A DNA stretch of 40,000 nt from contig NZ_FNBC01000020.1 in the NCBI RefSeq assembly GCF_900102145.1, positions 1 to 40,000 of the forward strand, read 5' to 3'. A model generated the notes under the pieces. That model had not been told where the DNA came from. It saw only the letters and a list, made by a program, of their open reading frames with translations, and did not search any database. Positions 23,891-31,826 of the stretch are shown one piece after another. The stretch's first letter is position 1, and the number at the start of each line of letters is the position of its first letter. The position numbers and the translations under genes are program-made. This DNA comes from Thermus arciformis. Lineage in GTDB: Bacteria; Deinococcota; Deinococci; Deinococcales; Thermaceae.

Positions 23891-26527
23891 ATGGAGACGC
23901 GACGTGGTTTTGAGGACGCCCTGGAGAAGGAGCTTTTCCGGGAGGAGTTTCCTTTTGGCCCCGTGAGCCGCCGGGGCTTCCTCGCCCTTGGGCTTTTGTC
24001 CCTGGCGGCCTGCACCCCTGTGGTGCGGCGGAAGGGCGTTCCTTACGTGCGCCAGCCGGAGTGGGTGGTGGAGGGGGGCCGGGCGGAGTTCGTCACCGCC
24101 ATCCCCCACGCGGGCTTCGCCGAGGCGGTGCGGGTCAAGGTCTACCAGGAGCGCCCCCTTTTCCTGGCGCCCTTGGGGGAGGCCATGAGCCCGTACCCCC
24201 TGGCGGGGCTTTACAGCTTCTACGACCCCGCCCGCAAGGGCAAGGCCCCAGACTGGGAGGGCTTTTACGCCGCCTGGCGGAAGGCCTTGGGGGAAGGGGA
24301 GACCCTCCTCGTCCTCCCCCGCACCACCTCGCCCCGCCTCGAGGCCCTCCTCCAGCGGGCCCAGGCCCGCTACCCCAACCTCCGGGTGGCCCGGTTTGAG
24401 GCCTGGAGCCTGGAGAACGTCTACCGGGGGGCGGAACTCGCCTTCGGCCAGAGGGCCTGGCCCGTCTACGCCCCGGAGAAGGCGGAGACGGTCCTCCTCC
24501 TGGACGTGGACCTCCACGAGCACCCCGCGGGCTACGCCTGGTGGGCCGCCCTAAGCGGAAGGCGCCTTCCCCCCATGAACCGCATCTACGCCGTGGAAAG
24601 CGGGGCGGGGCTCCTTGGCGCCATGGCCGACCACCGCCTGGCCCTAAAGCCCAGCGCCCTCGAGGCCTTCCTCCTGGACCTGGCGAAGGCCCTCGGGGTC
24701 CTCCCGGGAAGCCCCGCCTCGGACCACGGGGGCTTCCTCCCCGCCCTGGTGGAGGACCTCGGGCGTGGAGGGCTTCTCCTCCCCGGGGTCCACCTCACCC
24801 CCGCGGCCCAGGCCCTGGCCATGGCGGTGAACGCGAGGCTTGGGGCCCCCGTGGCCTACGTGCCGCCCCCCGAGGCCGAGCCCGCCACCCCCCGGGCCTT
24901 CCTCGAGGCGGAAGAGGCTTCCCGCCTCGTCTGGGCGGCGGAAGGCCCCCTCCCTAGCCTCCAGGGCAAGGCCTTCGCCGCGGCGCTTTCCCTCTACCCG
25001 AAGGAGGCCCCCTATAGCCTCCCCCTGGCCCACCCCCTGGAGGCGGCAAGCCCTGCCCGGGACGCCTGGGGCCGCCTCTGGCCCGCCCAGGCCCTGGTCC
25101 AGCCCCTCTACGGCGGGAAGGGCCTGGAGGAGGTGCTGGCGGGGCTTCTTGGGGAGGAACTTCCCGCCCTCTCCCCGGAGGAGAAGCGGGCCCTGGCCGA
25201 GGGCCGCCCCCTGGAGGAGGCCAGGCCCTTGGCCTTGGAGCCCCTCCCCGGCCTGGAGGGCCGCCTCCCCCCCTTGCGGCGGGAGGCCCCCCTGGAGCTC
25301 ACCCTCCGCCCCGACGCGAGCCTTTTTGACGGCCGCCACCGGCAAAACCCCTACCTCCAGGAGCTCCCCCGTCCCCTAAGCCGCCTGGTCTGGGACGGGG
25401 CCCTCCTCGCCGGGGAGGAGGAGGCTGAGAAGCTCGGGCTCCTTCAGGAGGTCCGCGCCCGGGAGCGGCGCGCCGACCCCAGGAGGCCCCTCCTCCGGGT
25501 GCGGGCTGGGGGGCGGGAGGCCCTTCTTCCCCTCTGGCCCCTCCCCCTCCTTCCCGAGGGGAGCTTGGTGGCCCCCCTCGCCCACTTCTTCCACCCCGAG
25601 GGGACGGTCTTCGCCGCGGAGGTCCTCCCCACGGGCCGGGACTACCCCCTCATCTCCACCCAGTACCACGGCGAGTTGGGCGAGGTGGAGGCGGTGAAGG
25701 TCCTCACCGAGGAGGAGGCGCGAAAAGCCGAGCCTAAGGAGGAAAAGCGCGTCTCCTTCTACCCTCCCTGGCCCCAGGGGGAGCACGCCTGGGCCATGAC
25801 CGTGGACCTAAGCCGCTGCGTGGGCTGTGGGCTTTGCGTCCTCGCCTGCCAGGTGGAGAACAACATCCCCGTGGTGGGGAAGGAGGAGGTGGGGAAGGGC
25901 CGGGAGATGCACTGGATCCGCCTGGACCGCTACTTCGCCGAGGAGGGCGTCTTCCACCAGCCCGTGATGTGCCAGCACTGCGAGAAGGCCCCCTGCGAGG
26001 CGGTCTGCCCCGTGGCGGCCACGGAGCACTCCTCCGAGGGGCTCAACCTCATGGTCTACAACCGCTGCGTGGGCACCAAGTACTGCTCCGCCAACTGCCC
26101 CTACAAGGCGCGGCGCTTCAACTTCTTCCCCTACACCGAGGCCTTCCTAGGCCAAGGGGACCCCAGGCGGGCCAAGGAAAGCCCCCTCGCCCTCCTCATG
26201 AACCCCGAGGTCACGGTGCGAAGCCGGGGCGTCATGGAGAAGTGCACCTACTGCGTGCAGCGGATTGAGCTCACCCGGGCCGAGGCCGCCAAGGAGGGGC
26301 GGGGGATCCGCACCGGGGAGGTGGTGACCGCCTGCCAGGAGGTCTGCCCCGGGAAGGCCATCCACTTTGGGGACCTCCTGGACCCCGAGGACCCCATCCA
26401 GGCCTACCGGAAGGAGGGGCGGCACTACGTCCTCCTGGAGGAGGCCAACACCTGGCCCCGCACCACCTACCTCGCCCACCTCAAAAACCCCAACCCCCGC
26501 CTAAGGAAGGAGGAGGCCCATGGCTGA
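23891..26527 (+). CDS. actB: Alternative Complex III subunit ActB (molybdopterin-like + Fe-S fusion)
   Basis: An 878-residue periplasmic subunit. The N-terminus has a twin-arginine signal with lipobox (VSRRGFLALGLLSLAAC). Residues about 50-620 form the molybdopterin-oxidoreductase-like domain, but no cysteine appears there, so it lacks the N-terminal Fe-S site and a Cys metal ligand, as in known ActB. Residues about 640-870 form the ferredoxin-like domain with 15 cysteines in four groups (CVGCGLCVLAC, CQHCEKAPCEAVC, CVGTKYCSANC, CTYC plus CQEVC). This fits three [4Fe-4S] and one [3Fe-4S] cluster. Overlaps actC by eight bases. Confidence 0.93.
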   Translation: METRRGFEDALEKELFREEFPFGPVSRRGFLALGLLSLAACTPVVRRKGVPYVRQPEWVVEGGRAEFVTAIPHAGFAEAVRVKVYQERPLFLAPLGEAMSPYPLAGLYSFYDPARKGKAPDWEGFYAAWRKALGEGETLLVLPRTTSPRLEALLQRAQARYPNLRVARFEAWSLENVYRGAELAFGQRAWPVYAPEKAETVLLLDVDLHEHPAGYAWWAALSGRRLPPMNRIYAVESGAGLLGAMADHRLALKPSALEAFLLDLAKALGVLPGSPASDHGGFLPALVEDLGRGGLLLPGVHLTPAAQALAMAVNARLGAPVAYVPPPEAEPATPRAFLEAEEASRLVWAAEGPLPSLQGKAFAAALSLYPKEAPYSLPLAHPLEAASPARDAWGRLWPAQALVQPLYGGKGLEEVLAGLLGEELPALSPEEKRALAEGRPLEEARPLALEPLPGLEGRLPPLRREAPLELTLRPDASLFDGRHRQNPYLQELPRPLSRLVWDGALLAGEEEAEKLGLLQEVRARERRADPRRPLLRVRAGGREALLPLWPLPLLPEGSLVAPLAHFFHPEGTVFAAEVLPTGRDYPLISTQYHGELGEVEAVKVLTEEEARKAEPKEEKRVSFYPPWPQGEHAWAMTVDLSRCVGCGLCVLACQVENNIPVVGKEEVGKGREMHWIRLDRYFAEEGVFHQPVMCQHCEKAPCEAVCPVAATEHSSEGLNLMVYNRCVGTKYCSANCPYKARRFNFFPYTEAFLGQGDPRRAKESPLALLMNPEVTVRSRGVMEKCTYCVQRIELTRAEAAKEGRGIRTGEVVTACQEVCPGKAIHFGDLLDPEDPIQAYRKEGRHYVLLEEANTWPRTTYLAHLKNPNPRLRKEEAHG

Positions 26528-27866
26528 GAGGCACCCCGACCACGACCTGATCCAGGGGGAGTGGACGGAAAAGACCCTGGTGGAAAAGCTCCTGGAGCCC
26601 GTGGAGAAGCCCCCGCCCAGGCCCTGGAAGGTGGTCTTGGCGGTGGGCTTCGCCCTGACCCTGGCCTGGCTCTACGCCATCTTCGTCACCTTCGTCAAGG
26701 GCCTCGGCGCCTGGGGGATCAACCAGCCCGTCCTCTGGGGGTTTGACATCGTCCACTTCGTCTGGTGGATCGGCATCGGCCACGCGGGAACCCTCATCAG
26801 CGCCATCCTGGTCCTCATGCGCCAGAACTGGCGGGACTCCCTGAACCGGGTCACGGAGGCCATGACCCTCTTCGCGGTGCTGGCAGCGGCCACCTACCCC
26901 CTCATCCACATGGGCCGGCCCCAGCATTTCTACTGGGTGATGCCCTACCCCACCCACATGGCCCTCTGGCCCCAGTACAAAAGCCCCCTCTCCTGGGACG
27001 TGCTGGCCATCATGACCTACCTCACCATCTCCACCCTCTTCCTCTACCTGGGGCTCATCCCCGACCTGGCCCTCCTCAGGGAGAGGAGCACCGGCTGGCG
27101 GAGGAAGCTTTACGGCTGGCTTTCCTTAGGCTGGACCGGGAACGCCGTCCACTGGCAGCGCTACCGGGCGGTGTACGTGCTCCTCGCGGGCCTGGCCACC
27201 CCCGTGGTCATCTCCGTGCACTCCGTGGTGAGCATGGACTTCGCCTACGGCCTGGTGCCGGGCTGGCACCTCACGGTCTTCCCCCCCTTCTTCGCCGCCG
27301 GGGCCATCTACTCGGGTTTCGCCATGGCCCTCACCCTGATCATCCCCCTGAGGCGGTGGTACCGCCTCGAGGGGGTCATCACGGAAAGGCACCTGGACTG
27401 GATGGCCAAGGTGACCCTGGCCAGCGGCCTCGGGGTGGCCTACATCTACCTCTTGGAGATCTTCATCGCCTGGTACGCGGGGGAGCCTGCGGAGTGGGCT
27501 CAGCAGCTTTGGCGCATGACCGGGCCCTACGCCCCTTACTACTGGGCCATGATGCTCATCAACGTGGTCCTCCTCCAGACCCTCTGGTTTCCCCGCTTCC
27601 GCAAAAACCTCGCCTGGCTCTTCGTCTTCTCCCTCCTGGCCAACGTGGGCATGTGGCTTGAGCGCTTCGTCATCGTGGTCATCAGCCTCTCCCACGACTT
27701 CCTCCCCGGGAACTTCCACCTCTACCACCCCACCTGGGTGGACTGGACCCTCTTCCTGGGCACCATCGGCTTCTTCCTCTTCGGCCTTGCGGTCTTCATC
27801 CGCCTCTTCCCTCCCATCGCCGTGGCCGAGATGGTGCACCTCTTCCACAAGCTGAGGAGGCACTAG
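26520..27866 (+). CDS. actC: Alternative Complex III quinone-site subunit ActC (NrfD/PsrC-like)
   Basis: A 448-residue integral membrane protein with about ten transmembrane helices, of the NrfD/PsrC family. In Alternative Complex III it holds the menaquinol oxidation site. The segment around 76-100 (DIVHFVWWIGIGHAGTLIS) and HMGRPQHFYWVMPYP are the conserved ActC loops; polar helix residues in the first set could form a proton path. The hydrophilic N-terminus (MAERHPDHDLIQGEW) and the charged tail HLFHKLRRH are cytoplasmic in the family. Translation is coupled to actB by overlap. Confidence 0.93.
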   Translation: MAERHPDHDLIQGEWTEKTLVEKLLEPVEKPPPRPWKVVLAVGFALTLAWLYAIFVTFVKGLGAWGINQPVLWGFDIVHFVWWIGIGHAGTLISAILVLMRQNWRDSLNRVTEAMTLFAVLAAATYPLIHMGRPQHFYWVMPYPTHMALWPQYKSPLSWDVLAIMTYLTISTLFLYLGLIPDLALLRERSTGWRRKLYGWLSLGWTGNAVHWQRYRAVYVLLAGLATPVVISVHSVVSMDFAYGLVPGWHLTVFPPFFAAGAIYSGFAMALTLIIPLRRWYRLEGVITERHLDWMAKVTLASGLGVAYIYLLEIFIAWYAGEPAEWAQQLWRMTGPYAPYYWAMMLINVVLLQTLWFPRFRKNLAWLFVFSLLANVGMWLERFVIVVISLSHDFLPGNFHLYHPTWVDWTLFLGTIGFFLFGLAVFIRLFPPIAVAEMVHLFHKLRRH

Positions 27867-27875
27867 GAGGGCGGG

Positions 27876-28394
27876 ATGCTCTACGGACTCATGGCCTACT
27901 TTGACGCGCCGGAGAAGCTCTTGCGGGCGCTAAAGGTCTTGCGGGAAAGAGGTTACCGCCGCCTCGAGGCCCTCACCCCGAACCCGGTGGAGGGCGTTGA
28001 GGAGGTCCTGGGCGGGGACGGGCGCATCCCCTGGGTGGCCTTCGGCCTTGGGGTTTTGGGCGTGGGCCTGGGGCTTTTCCTCCAGGTCTACACCACCTTG
28101 GACTATCCCCACAACGCCGGGGGCAAGCCCCTTTTGGGCTGGCCCGCCTTCATCCCCGTGACCTTTGAGCTCACCATCCTCACCATCACCGTGGGGATTT
28201 TCCTCTTCCTCCTTTACATAAACGGCCTCCCCTTGGCGGCCCACCCCGCGGTGAAGGCCAAGGAGTATGTGCGGGTCCTTCTGGACGAGTACGGGGTTTT
28301 CGTCTACGCCACGGACCCCCGCTTTGACCTAGAGGGCACCAAGGCCCTTCTTCGGGAGCTGGGGGCGGAGGTGGAGGAGGTGCGGCGTGACTAG
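27876..28394 (+). CDS. actD: Alternative Complex III subunit ActD (DUF3341)
   Basis: A 172-residue protein of the DUF3341 family. It begins YGLMAYFDAPEKLLRALKVL, a small cytoplasmic alpha/beta domain with 'Y--LEALTPNPVEG'. Two transmembrane helices follow (WVAFGLGVLGVGLGLFLQVY and FELTILTITVGIFLFLLYI), joined by the conserved GKPLLGWPAFIPVTFE loop. The C-terminal part (EYGVFVYATDPRFDLEGTKALLRELGA) is the usual closing motif. Nine bases after actC; overlaps actE by eight. Confidence 0.92.
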   Translation: MLYGLMAYFDAPEKLLRALKVLRERGYRRLEALTPNPVEGVEEVLGGDGRIPWVAFGLGVLGVGLGLFLQVYTTLDYPHNAGGKPLLGWPAFIPVTFELTILTITVGIFLFLLYINGLPLAAHPAVKAKEYVRVLLDEYGVFVYATDPRFDLEGTKALLRELGAEVEEVRRD

Positions 28395-28902
28395 GCTCTG
28401 GCTTCTTCTGCTTCCCCTCCTCGCCGCCTGCGGTTGGATGTGGGACCAGCCCAAGGTCAAGACCTTCCGAGAGGCCCCCTTGAAGGTGGAGACCTCCCCC
28501 GAAAGGGTGCGCTTCGGGGAGAACCTGAACCCCGAGGTGCGCCTAGGCCTCAAGCCCGAGGGGGGCTTCGCGGAAAACCCCTTCGCTTTCACTGGGGACG
28601 ACCTCCTCCGGGGGAAGGCGCTTTTCCAAAGCTTCTGCGCCGTCTGCCATGGGGTAAGGGGGGAAGGGGACGGGAGGGTCATCCCCTTAGGGATGCCGAA
28701 GCCTCGCTCCTTCCACGACCCCGCGGTGCGGGGCCAGCCCGAGGGCTACTTCTACTTCGCCGCCACCAACGGCTTCGGCCGCATGCTCTCCTACAAGAGC
28801 CGCATCCCCGAGAGGGAGCGCTGGCTCATCGCCCATTACGTCAAGCGGTGCCTCCTCCTGGAGGCCTGCCCCAAGGAGGTGGGGAATGCAGAGGTCTATT
28901 GA
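28387..28902 (+). CDS. actE: Alternative Complex III monoheme cytochrome c subunit ActE
   Basis: A 171-residue lipoprotein cytochrome. The signal MTRLWLLLLPLLAAC has lipobox LAAC. One heme site, CAVCH, lies at about residue 80 in LFQSFCAVCHGVRGEGDG; a methionine in NGFGRMLSYKS or LGMPKPRSFH can be the second ligand. The C-terminus ERERWLIAHYVKRC is the closing helix of class I cytochromes. In the complex it should receive electrons from ActA/ActB and pass them to a soluble cytochrome c or an oxidase. The start is GTG, inside the end of actD. Confidence 0.92.
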   Translation: MTRLWLLLLPLLAACGWMWDQPKVKTFREAPLKVETSPERVRFGENLNPEVRLGLKPEGGFAENPFAFTGDDLLRGKALFQSFCAVCHGVRGEGDGRVIPLGMPKPRSFHDPAVRGQPEGYFYFAATNGFGRMLSYKSRIPERERWLIAHYVKRCLLLEACPKEVGNAEVY

Positions 28903-29887
28903 GGCCAACCGCTCGGGGTCTTGGTTCCTGGGCTTGGCGCTTTACGCCCTGGCCTTTCTCTTCGGAGCCCCTGCCGCCTACTTCCCCTTCGCCTTCTTCC
29001 TCCTCCTCTCCTTGGGGGCCCTCCTCGTCCTCCTCCTGCACAACGCCCTCCAAAGCCGCTGGGGGGTGCCTTTGGAGCCCTACCTCTACCCCTTGGCCCG
29101 GCTCCTTCCCCTCATGGGCCTTTTGGGCCTCCCCTTCTTCCTCTTCCTCCCGGAGCTTTTCCCCTGGGCGAGGCCCGAGGCCCGCCTGGACCCCATTTTG
29201 GCCCACCGGGCCCCCTACCTGAACGCCCCCTTCATGCTTTTGCGCTACGTCCTCTTCTTCGCCCTCTTCGCCTTCGTCCTCGCCAGGCTCCGCCCCGGGG
29301 AGCACCGGGCGGAGGTGGGGGCCTGGGGGCTTCCCCTGGTCTTCGTGGCCGGCACCTTCCTCTCCTTTGACCTCTTCATGGGCCTCGAGGCCCACTTCTA
29401 CTCCGCCTCCTTCGGGGCCATCCTCCTCCTCTCCGCCGCCCTCCTGGCCCTCGCCGCGGCCGTGGCCCTGGCTTCCCGGAAGGGCACGGCCGCCCTCCTC
29501 GGCCAGGCCCAGAACCACACCAACCTCCTCCTCGCCCTTTCCATCATCTGGATTTACGTGGAGGCCACCACCCTCATCATCGTCTGGGGTGGGGACCTGC
29601 CCCACGAGGTGGAGTTTTACGTAAAACGCCTCCATGGTCCCTGGGACGGGGTGGCCGCCTTTTGGGTGGTGGGAGGGTTCTTCCTCCCCTTCCTCTACCT
29701 CCTCACCAACCTGCCCAAGCGGGAGGCCCGCTACCTCCTCCCCGCCGCCCTTTGGGTGGCCTTCTTCCGCCTGGTGCACCTCGCCTGGTACCTGCTTCCC
29801 GCCTTGGGGCGGGGCGTGGGGGTGGGGGAGGTCCTGGGCTTCTTGGGGCTTGGGCTTGTATTCCTCCTGCGCCTGCGCCAGGCCTAA
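28886..29887 (+). CDS. actF: Alternative Complex III membrane subunit ActF
   Basis: A 333-residue membrane protein with about ten hydrophobic helices, the last member of the act set. Typical ActF features are LGALLVLLLHNALQSRWG near the N-terminus, HRAPYLNAPFMLLRYVLFF, FLSFDLFMGLEAHFYSASFG, QAQNHTNLLLALSIIWIYVE and FYVKRLHGPWDGVAAFW. The family is related to ActC but has no proven quinone site. It overlaps actE by 17 bases and is followed directly by a hairpin. No cytochrome oxidase genes come next, unlike in several other bacteria. Confidence 0.9.
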   Translation: MQRSIEANRSGSWFLGLALYALAFLFGAPAAYFPFAFFLLLSLGALLVLLLHNALQSRWGVPLEPYLYPLARLLPLMGLLGLPFFLFLPELFPWARPEARLDPILAHRAPYLNAPFMLLRYVLFFALFAFVLARLRPGEHRAEVGAWGLPLVFVAGTFLSFDLFMGLEAHFYSASFGAILLLSAALLALAAAVALASRKGTAALLGQAQNHTNLLLALSIIWIYVEATTLIIVWGGDLPHEVEFYVKRLHGPWDGVAAFWVVGGFFLPFLYLLTNLPKREARYLLPAALWVAFFRLVHLAWYLLPALGRGVGVGEVLGFLGLGLVFLLRLRQA

Positions 29888-29903
29888 AGGCCCCAAAGGG
29901 CCT
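29888..29903 (+). terminator. Hairpin directly after actF
   Basis: AGGCCC (29888-29893) and GGGCCT (29898-29903) form a perfect 6-bp stem with loop CAAA right after the stop codon. No T-run follows. It may partly end act transcripts before the SQR-like gene. Confidence 0.4.
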
Positions 29904-29985
29904 GCCTGCGGCTTGGGGGCGGCCCGGAGGGGGGAGGGGCATTTGCACCTACCTTCACGAGTTGGGGAGGGGGAAACTCAACTTA

Positions 29986-30006
29986 GGGGTACGAGGTACC
30001 GGTACC
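29986..30006 (+). promoter_or_regulatory. GGTACC palindrome upstream of the SQR-like gene
   Basis: GGTACCGGTACC (29995-30006) is a perfect 12-base palindrome, preceded by GGGGTAC (29986-29992). It ends 14 bases before the ATG, next to the ribosome site GAGGAGGTAGGAG. A similar GGGGTA...TACCC lies before the act operon. It may be an operator or an mRNA hairpin. Confidence 0.45.
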
Positions 30007-30020
30007 CGAGGAGGTAGGAG

Positions 30021-31157
30021 ATGGCGACGAAGGTTTTGGTCCTGGGAGGCGGTTCGGGCGGCCTGGTGGCGGCCAACAAGGTGAAGCGGCTCTTGGGCAA
30101 GGAGGTGGAGGTCACCCTGGTGGACAGGAACACCCACCACGAGTTCATGCCCGCCTATCCCTGGGTGGCCTTCGGCATGCGGGAGCCCGAGGACATCCGC
30201 CGCCCTCTGGCCAACCTGGAGAAGCGGGGCATCCAGTACCTGCAGGCCACGGTGGAGGCCCTGGACCCGGCCCACAACAAGGTGAAGACCACCGCCGGGG
30301 AGCTCGCCTACGACTACCTCATCGTTTCCTTGGGGGCGGAGGCCATGCCCTCCCCGGCCCCAGACGGCCACGCCCCCTGGAGCCTGGCGGGGGCTTTACG
30401 GCTCCGCGAGGCCCTGAAGGCGTTTAAGGGCGGCAAGGTGGTGGTGGGGGTCTCCTCCCCCTACTACCCCTGCCCCCCGGCGCCCTACGAGGTGGCGGGC
30501 CAGGTGGAGTTCGCCCTCAAGGTCAAGGGGGTGCGGGGAAAGAGCACCGTGGAGGTCTTCCACCTGAACCCCGCGCCCCTTGCGGGCATGGGGCCGGTGA
30601 TCTCGGGGAAGGTCTTGGAGATCCTCAAGTCCAAGGGCATCGCCTTCCACGGGGAGTTTGAGCCCGTGGCCTTTGAGGGAGGCCGGGTCAAGGCCAAGGA
30701 CGGCCGGGAGCTTTCCTACGACCTCCTCATCCTGGTGCCCCCCTTCGCCCCCAACCGGGTGGTGCGGGAAAGCCCCCTCGCCGGGCCCCAGGGCTTCCCC
30801 GAGGTGGACCGCATGACCTTCCGCTCCACCAAGTTCCCCAACGTCTTCGTCATCGGGGACACGGTGAACCCCGCCCTCATGCTTCCCCCGGCCGGGGTGG
30901 TGGCCCACTTCCAGGGGGAGTACGTGGCCGGGGTGATCGCCTCCGACCTCAAGGGGGCCTACATCGGCGAGCCCTTCAACCCCGTGGCCATGTGCATCAT
31001 GGACTTCGGCGACAACGCCCTCCTGCCCCAGTGCGCCTTTGACCGGGTGCTCGCGGGGACGGGGATGCCCTCCTGCGGGGTCATGGCCGTGGGCAAGTGG
31101 GTGCGGGTGACCAAGATGCTCTTTGAAGGCTTCTGGTTCGCCACGCTGATTGAGTAG
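30021..31157 (+). CDS. Sulfide:quinone reductase-like FAD oxidoreductase
   Basis: A 378-residue flavoprotein of the SQR/flavocytochrome c family. The N-terminal dinucleotide fold is VLVLGGGSGGLVAANKV and the late FAD motif is NVFVIGDTVNPALMLPPAG. Cysteines lie at about 151 (PYYPCPPAPYE), 325, 338 and 352; the first and one of the last group match the paired redox cysteines of SQR, but no Cys is near 128. The C-terminal KMLFEGFWFATL is amphipathic and may bind the membrane. It should oxidise sulfide and reduce quinone. Placement after the quinol-oxidising act operon and before DUF1641 supports this. Confidence 0.82.
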   Translation: MATKVLVLGGGSGGLVAANKVKRLLGKEVEVTLVDRNTHHEFMPAYPWVAFGMREPEDIRRPLANLEKRGIQYLQATVEALDPAHNKVKTTAGELAYDYLIVSLGAEAMPSPAPDGHAPWSLAGALRLREALKAFKGGKVVVGVSSPYYPCPPAPYEVAGQVEFALKVKGVRGKSTVEVFHLNPAPLAGMGPVISGKVLEILKSKGIAFHGEFEPVAFEGGRVKAKDGRELSYDLLILVPPFAPNRVVRESPLAGPQGFPEVDRMTFRSTKFPNVFVIGDTVNPALMLPPAGVVAHFQGEYVAGVIASDLKGAYIGEPFNPVAMCIMDFGDNALLPQCAFDRVLAGTGMPSCGVMAVGKWVRVTKMLFEGFWFATLIE

Positions 31158-31166
31158 GAGGCGGCC

Positions 31167-31778
31167 ATGGAGAAGACCTTGACGGTGGAAGAACGCCTAG
31201 ACCGCATTGAGGAGGTCCTGGAAAAAAGCGGCCTCGCCCTCCTCGCCCGGATGGAGGTGGGGGAGACCCTTGCCGAGAACCTGGGCCTCCTCATGGACCC
31301 CAAGAACCTCCAGCTCGTCTCCCTCCTGGCCCGCTTCCTGGACCAGGTGGAGGCCCTGGAGAAGCTGGCCGAGACCCTGGAGAAGCTGGACAAGTCCGGG
31401 GCCCTCGCCTTCCTCGGGCACCTCTCGGAGAACTTCGGGGAGGGCCTGGGGATGCTCATGGAGCCCCAGCTCCTCCGCCTCGTCTCCCACGGGGCCAACG
31501 TCTTGGACCTCCTTTCCCGCATTGAGCCCGCCGCGGTGGGTATGATGGCGGGGGCCCTGCAAAAGGGCCTGGCGGAGACCTTCACCCCCGAGGTGATGCA
31601 AGACCCGCCCCGGGTGGGCCTCGCCGGACTCTTGAAGCAGCTTTCCGACCCCGAGGTGCAGAAGGCCCTGGGGGTACTCTTCCTCCTCCTTAAGGCCCTG
31701 GGCAAGGCCTTCGGCCACATGAGCGAGGAGCGGAAGGCCCTCGAGGCCATGATGGCCAAGATGATGCCCAAAAAGTAG
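31167..31778 (+). CDS. DUF1641 protein
   Basis: A 203-residue, mostly helical, leucine-rich protein. Two similar halves can be seen: LGLLMDPKNLQLVSLLARFL and LGMLMEPQLLRLVSHGANVL. It ends in the DUF1641 signature VGLAGLLKQLSDPEVQKALG with VLFLLLKALGKAFG. The function is unknown, but DUF1641 proteins are repeatedly found beside SQR-type flavoproteins, as here (nine bases downstream, same operon). It may be an accessory or membrane-docking partner. GGAGGCGGCC precedes the ATG. Confidence 0.82.
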   Translation: MEKTLTVEERLDRIEEVLEKSGLALLARMEVGETLAENLGLLMDPKNLQLVSLLARFLDQVEALEKLAETLEKLDKSGALAFLGHLSENFGEGLGMLMEPQLLRLVSHGANVLDLLSRIEPAAVGMMAGALQKGLAETFTPEVMQDPPRVGLAGLLKQLSDPEVQKALGVLFLLLKALGKAFGHMSEERKALEAMMAKMMPKK

Positions 31779-31787
31779 CCCTTCCTC

Positions 31788-31826
31788 GGGGCCCCCACCG
31801 CAGCGAAAGCCGCGGTGGGGTGCTTA
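31788..31826 (-). repeat. Intergenic hairpin repeat, copy C, bidirectional terminator
   Basis: On the minus strand it matches 22908-22946 with two differences in 39 bases. The stem is CCCCACCGCAGC (31793-31804) with GCCGCGGTGGGG (31809-31820), loop GAAA, with one mismatch. It lies between the convergent DUF1641 and GGDEF genes and includes the TAA stop codon of the latter, so it probably ends transcription from both sides. Confidence 0.75.

Noticed and set aside
23247-29887. Polysulfide or nitrite reductase (psr/nrf) operon
   Set aside because: The cysteine-free molybdopterin-like domain, DUF3341, monoheme lipoprotein cytochrome and ActF together fit Alternative Complex III instead.
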